From: Delphinapterus leucas
Lineage: Eukaryota; Chordata; Mammalia; Artiodactyla; Monodontidae
Length of the DNA: 64,000 nt
Direction of reading: 5' to 3'
Assembly (NCBI RefSeq): GCF_002288925.2
Contig: NW_022098072.1
Location: 24,443,296 to 24,507,295 of the forward strand
The position numbers were made by a program, and so were the translations under genes. The number at the start of each line of letters is the position of its first letter. Within the stretch, counting starts at the first letter, position 1. Of this stretch, positions 61,440 through 64,000 are shown in pieces. The notes below the pieces were generated by a model. The model was not told the DNA's origin and searched no databases. It worked only from the letters and a program-made list of their open reading frames with translations.

Positions 61440-61893
61440 TCCATCTCTCTTTTTAATCCATTATATATATTTAAACATAGTTTAAAGAATGTTATTAAAA
61501 TAAAATCCATGTGCTTATCACGTACATCAAGGAAATGTTAGTATTTTGCATATTTGCTTCAGCTTACTTCCTCCCTCTCCCTCACAAGTACACTTGAAGG
61601 TTTCTATATTCATCACCCCAATTTCATTTTCTCTCCCCAGAGATAAGATCTCTGAAGTGGCTGTTTAATCTTTCTATCAAAGTCTTTATTCTTTAACTAC
61701 ATGGTATGCATATATAAAACATGAAGCAGATTTTTGTGTATTTAATACTTTATAAATCATTCCATATATGTATCATTTTGCAAGTTATTTCCCTCAAAAT
61801 GATTTATGCACATAAATGCATTTAGCATTAATCCATTCATTATGATTGCTATATAGTAATAACTTAAGTATACAACAATATATCATTAACGTA
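61440..61893 (-). mobile_element. Old L1-type 3' region, left part
   Basis: T-rich, with reverse-oriented old-L1 3' blocks such as 'tttgcaagttatttccctca' and 'ttatgattgctatatagta'. It appears to resume beyond the inserted LTR at 62443 with 'gctgcaataaaatccttgta' and 'agaagtgggattattgttca'. Confidence 0.5.
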
Positions 61894-61932
61894 TCCTATG
61901 TCTTAGTTATAACAAAGTATCACAACAGGGTG

Positions 61933-61940
61933 GCTTAAAC
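61933..61940. repeat. Left 8-bp duplication of hAT element
   Basis: GCTTAAAC, repeated at 62113-62120. The single ancestral copy is part of the LTR. Confidence 0.9.
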
Positions 61941-62112
61941 CAGTGGTCCCCAACCTTTTTGGCACCAGGGACCAGTTTCGTGGAAGACAATTTTTCCATG
62001 GAGCGGGGGTAGGGAGGATGGTTCAGGTGGTAATGCGAGCGATGGGGAGGGGCAGATGAAGCTTCACTCACTTGCCCACCACTCACATCCTGCTGTGCAG
62101 TCTGGTTCCCTG
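61941..62112 (-). mobile_element. MER1-like non-autonomous hAT element, internally deleted
   Basis: Begins CAGTGGTCCCCAACCTTTTT, then GGCACCAGGGACCAGTTTCG and TGGAAGACAATTTTTCC, the hAT terminal region of MER1-type elements read in reverse. Near the right side 'gatgaagcttcactca' and 'cctgctgtgcagtctggtt' match the internal part. The other terminal repeat is reduced to CCCTG by a deletion. It has the 8-bp duplication expected of hAT transposons. The minus frame 61907-62122 is an artefact. Confidence 0.9.
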
Positions 62113-62120
62113 GCTTAAAC
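62113..62120. repeat. Right 8-bp duplication of hAT element
   Basis: GCTTAAAC. Confidence 0.9.
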
Positions 62121-62442
62121 AACAGACATTTATTTTCTCACAGCTCTGGAGGCTAGACATCTGAGATCAAGGTGTCAGCAAAGTTGGTTTCTTTGAAAGT
62201 CTCCTTCATTGACTTATTTACAGCTATCTTTTCCCTGTGTCTTCCCTCTGTAACTCTCTGTGTTCAAATTTCCTTTTCTCATAAGGACCAGTCATTTTGG
62301 ATTAGAGTCCCCTCAAATGACCTCATTTTAACGTAATTATTTCTTTAAAGACACTCTTTCAAATACAGTCATATTCTGAGGTCCTGGGAGTTAGGACTTT
62401 GACATATAATTTTGAGGAGATACAATTTAGTCCATAACACCA

Positions 62443-62960
62443 TATTAATTAATATTTATATTCTTTCCAAAGTTTTGCTGCAATAAAATCCTTGTAAAGG
62501 TGTCCTTATGGTTGAGGATTTCTTTAGAGTACATATCTAGAAGTGGGATTATTGTTCATAGTTTAGGCTTATCTCTTTACTAATTTTTACAAAATATCTC
62601 CAGTGTACTCATGCCAAATTTTTTTCCCAACAGTAATGCATAAAAATTCCTGTTACTCCACATTTTCACCAAAATCCAGTATTGTCAGGCTTTTTATGTT
62701 TTGCTCAGTTAATACATGGGAAGTGACAACATTTTAATTTTCATTTATTTGCTTACTAGAGAATTTAAGAATTTTTATGCATATACTTATTGTCCTTTGG
62801 GTTTCCATATCTCTGATTTTCCCCTTGATATCCTTTTTTCCTGTTGATTTATTTGTTTTTTTCCTTATTAATTTGGAAGTCTTGATGAACTATTTTTATA
62901 CTGTTATTTTTGTTTGCAAATATTTTCTTCCAGTTGGTAGCTAATATTCTTATATAGCAA
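62443..62960 (-). mobile_element. Old L1-type 3' region, right part
   Basis: Continues the old L1 seen at 61440-61893: 'caacagtaatgcataaaaat', 'ccacattttcaccaaaatcc' and 'tttgcaaatattttcttcca' are reverse-oriented old-L1 blocks. Confidence 0.6.
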
Positions 62961-63589
62961 TTTTATTTAGAAATAATTTAGAGATAAAGACGATTTTATA
63001 TAGTACTTTTCAAAATTTTATCTTTGGGAGCCTTCTGATTCACAAACACTCCAATATAATTGATGTAGTTCTGCTTTTGCATGATGAAGTAAGATTCTAT
63101 TGGACCCAACCATACTGTAGATAACAACTATGAACACAGTAGTAACTTTAAAAAACTATAGAAGCAGTGGACAGTGAGAAAAATAAGAGAGAGATTTTTG
63201 GAGTGAATACTTGAAAGAAGTTATGGCATAGGTAAATTATCCATTTATATGGCTTTTAGGGAAGAACAAAGGTAGCTCTATAAGGGGCAGTTAAAACTCA
63301 AAAGAGACACCAGCAGTTTCTCTGAAAAAGCAGAGGACAGAATTCAGGGCTACTACAGCTTACATGAAGTAAGGAAGGAATTTTGGGGAGAAGAAACAGA
63401 GAGAGGGGAAGATCCAGTTTCTGTGTAAGAATCTGTCAAATATTTGTCTTACCTCTGAAACACACATGCAGAAAAGACACACACAAGCCAGATAAGGGAA
63501 TAAAAGAACTAAATTGAGATTTAAACTGCTGCCAGGAAACAGAAGTTGAAGTTTGAGTCTAATCAAGTTAATTGCCTGCTCTTACAAAA
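62961..63589. other. Unassigned DNA
   Basis: No gene or family recognised. The minus frame 63360-63566 has no motif. Confidence 0.5.
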
Positions 63590-64000
63590 ACAAAAACAGA
63601 AGCACTCTTCAGAGGAATAAAACAAAATCCAGAGGCTCCGCAACACAGCATTCATGATTTCTCAACAAATGAAGTACCAGGAAAATGTGACAAATTCTCA
63701 TGGAAAAGAAAAGAGAAATAGAAAAGAACAATAGAAAAAGATAAATAGAAAAGAATTTTGAGACAACACAGTGAAATTAGCAAAGATTTAAAAGCAGGTA
63801 TTAAAAAAATAAAAACAGCTATTTTAACTATAGTCAGGGACACAAAGACAAATATGTTTATAATGAATAAAGATGGAGGAAACCTCAAAATATAAATGGA
63901 AATTTTTAAAATGAAAAATTTATAACTGAAAATACAATATATAAAATAAAATATCAACCGGGTGTGCTTCATAGCATAAGAAAGATTACAAAAGAAAAAT
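63590..64000 (+). mobile_element. Old L1 (L1M-type) 5' UTR/ORF1 remnant
   Basis: 'ccagaggctccgcaacacag', 'aggaaaatgtgacaaattct', 'aaacagctattttaacta' and 'aaatgaaaaatttataactg' resemble the ORF1 start of old mammalian L1s. Continues beyond the window. A minus frame at 63652-63972 is a shadow. Confidence 0.5.

Larger units (their letters stand above)
61899..62439 (-). mobile_element. MLT1-like (ERVL-MaLR) LTR, split by a hAT element
   Basis: Reverse-oriented LTR: 'ggtggcttaaac' on the left of the inserted element, then 'aacagacatttattttctca', 'gatcaaggtgtcagcaaag', 'gacctcattttaacgtaatt', 'tctgaggtcctgggagttag' and 'tacaatttagtccataaca'. The LTR reads through when 61941-62112 plus one duplication is removed. 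Confidence 0.92.

Noticed and set aside
1..64000. CRISPR array, operon, phage or bacterial features
   Set aside because: No regularly spaced repeats or dense gene arrangement. The content is plainly mammalian interspersed repeats.

Overview
The window is vertebrate (mammalian) nuclear DNA with no intact protein-coding gene that I can support. Almost every recognisable feature is a transposable element or its remnant, and the rest is AT-rich single-copy-looking DNA. The best lineage marker is a set of four tRNA-derived SINEs (42129-42344, 50919-51205, 53686-53889, 60024-60340). They share a 5' head starting GGGCTTCCCTGG and a body with CCACATGCCGCGGAGC, as in the CHR SINE group of cetaceans, hippopotamuses and ruminants; the short form seen twice here is typical of whales and dolphins. 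With L1s of cetartiodactyl type and no BovB-like sequence noticed, I infer a cetacean intergenic or intronic region.

Layout. 1-3930: AT-rich DNA with L2, MIR and DNA-transposon scraps. 3931-10850: a short L1 tail, then a near-full-length L1 (5' UTR, ORF1, ORF2, 3' UTR) between near-perfect 13-bp target-site duplications; both ORFs are broken. 11290-11790: a Gly-rich, stop-interrupted stretch that may be a retropseudogene. 12281-14238: an L1 whose 5' part is inverted (twin priming). 14240-20700: MIRs and unassigned DNA. 20712-21838: a 5'-truncated L1 with an 11-bp duplication. 22600-23830: L2 copies, one split by an old LTR. 27640-29785: an old L1 remnant and a MaLR-like LTR. 30188-32225: another truncated L1. 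33162-33257: a ~96-bp L1 fragment inside a 24-bp duplication. 38836-39475: the 5' end of a Tigger1-like DNA transposon. 40050-42116: old L1 pieces. 42430-45565: a decayed endogenous retrovirus (LTR, reverse transcriptase to RNase H/integrase, LTR). 45590-46900: old L1/HAL1. 50919-53902: two SINEs and an MLT1-like LTR. 55490-56160: old L1 ORF1 debris. 57548-59859: a truncated L1 flanked by a 194-bp direct repeat, the most unusual structure here. 60024-60340: a SINE. 61440-62960: a three-level nest, hAT element inside an LTR inside an old L1.

No genes work together here. The value of the window is a layered insertion record: ancient L2/MIR/L1M/HAL1, then MaLR LTRs and DNA transposons, then younger L1s, then lineage-specific SINEs. 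I found no tRNA, rRNA, CRISPR array or operon, and no convincing undescribed system.
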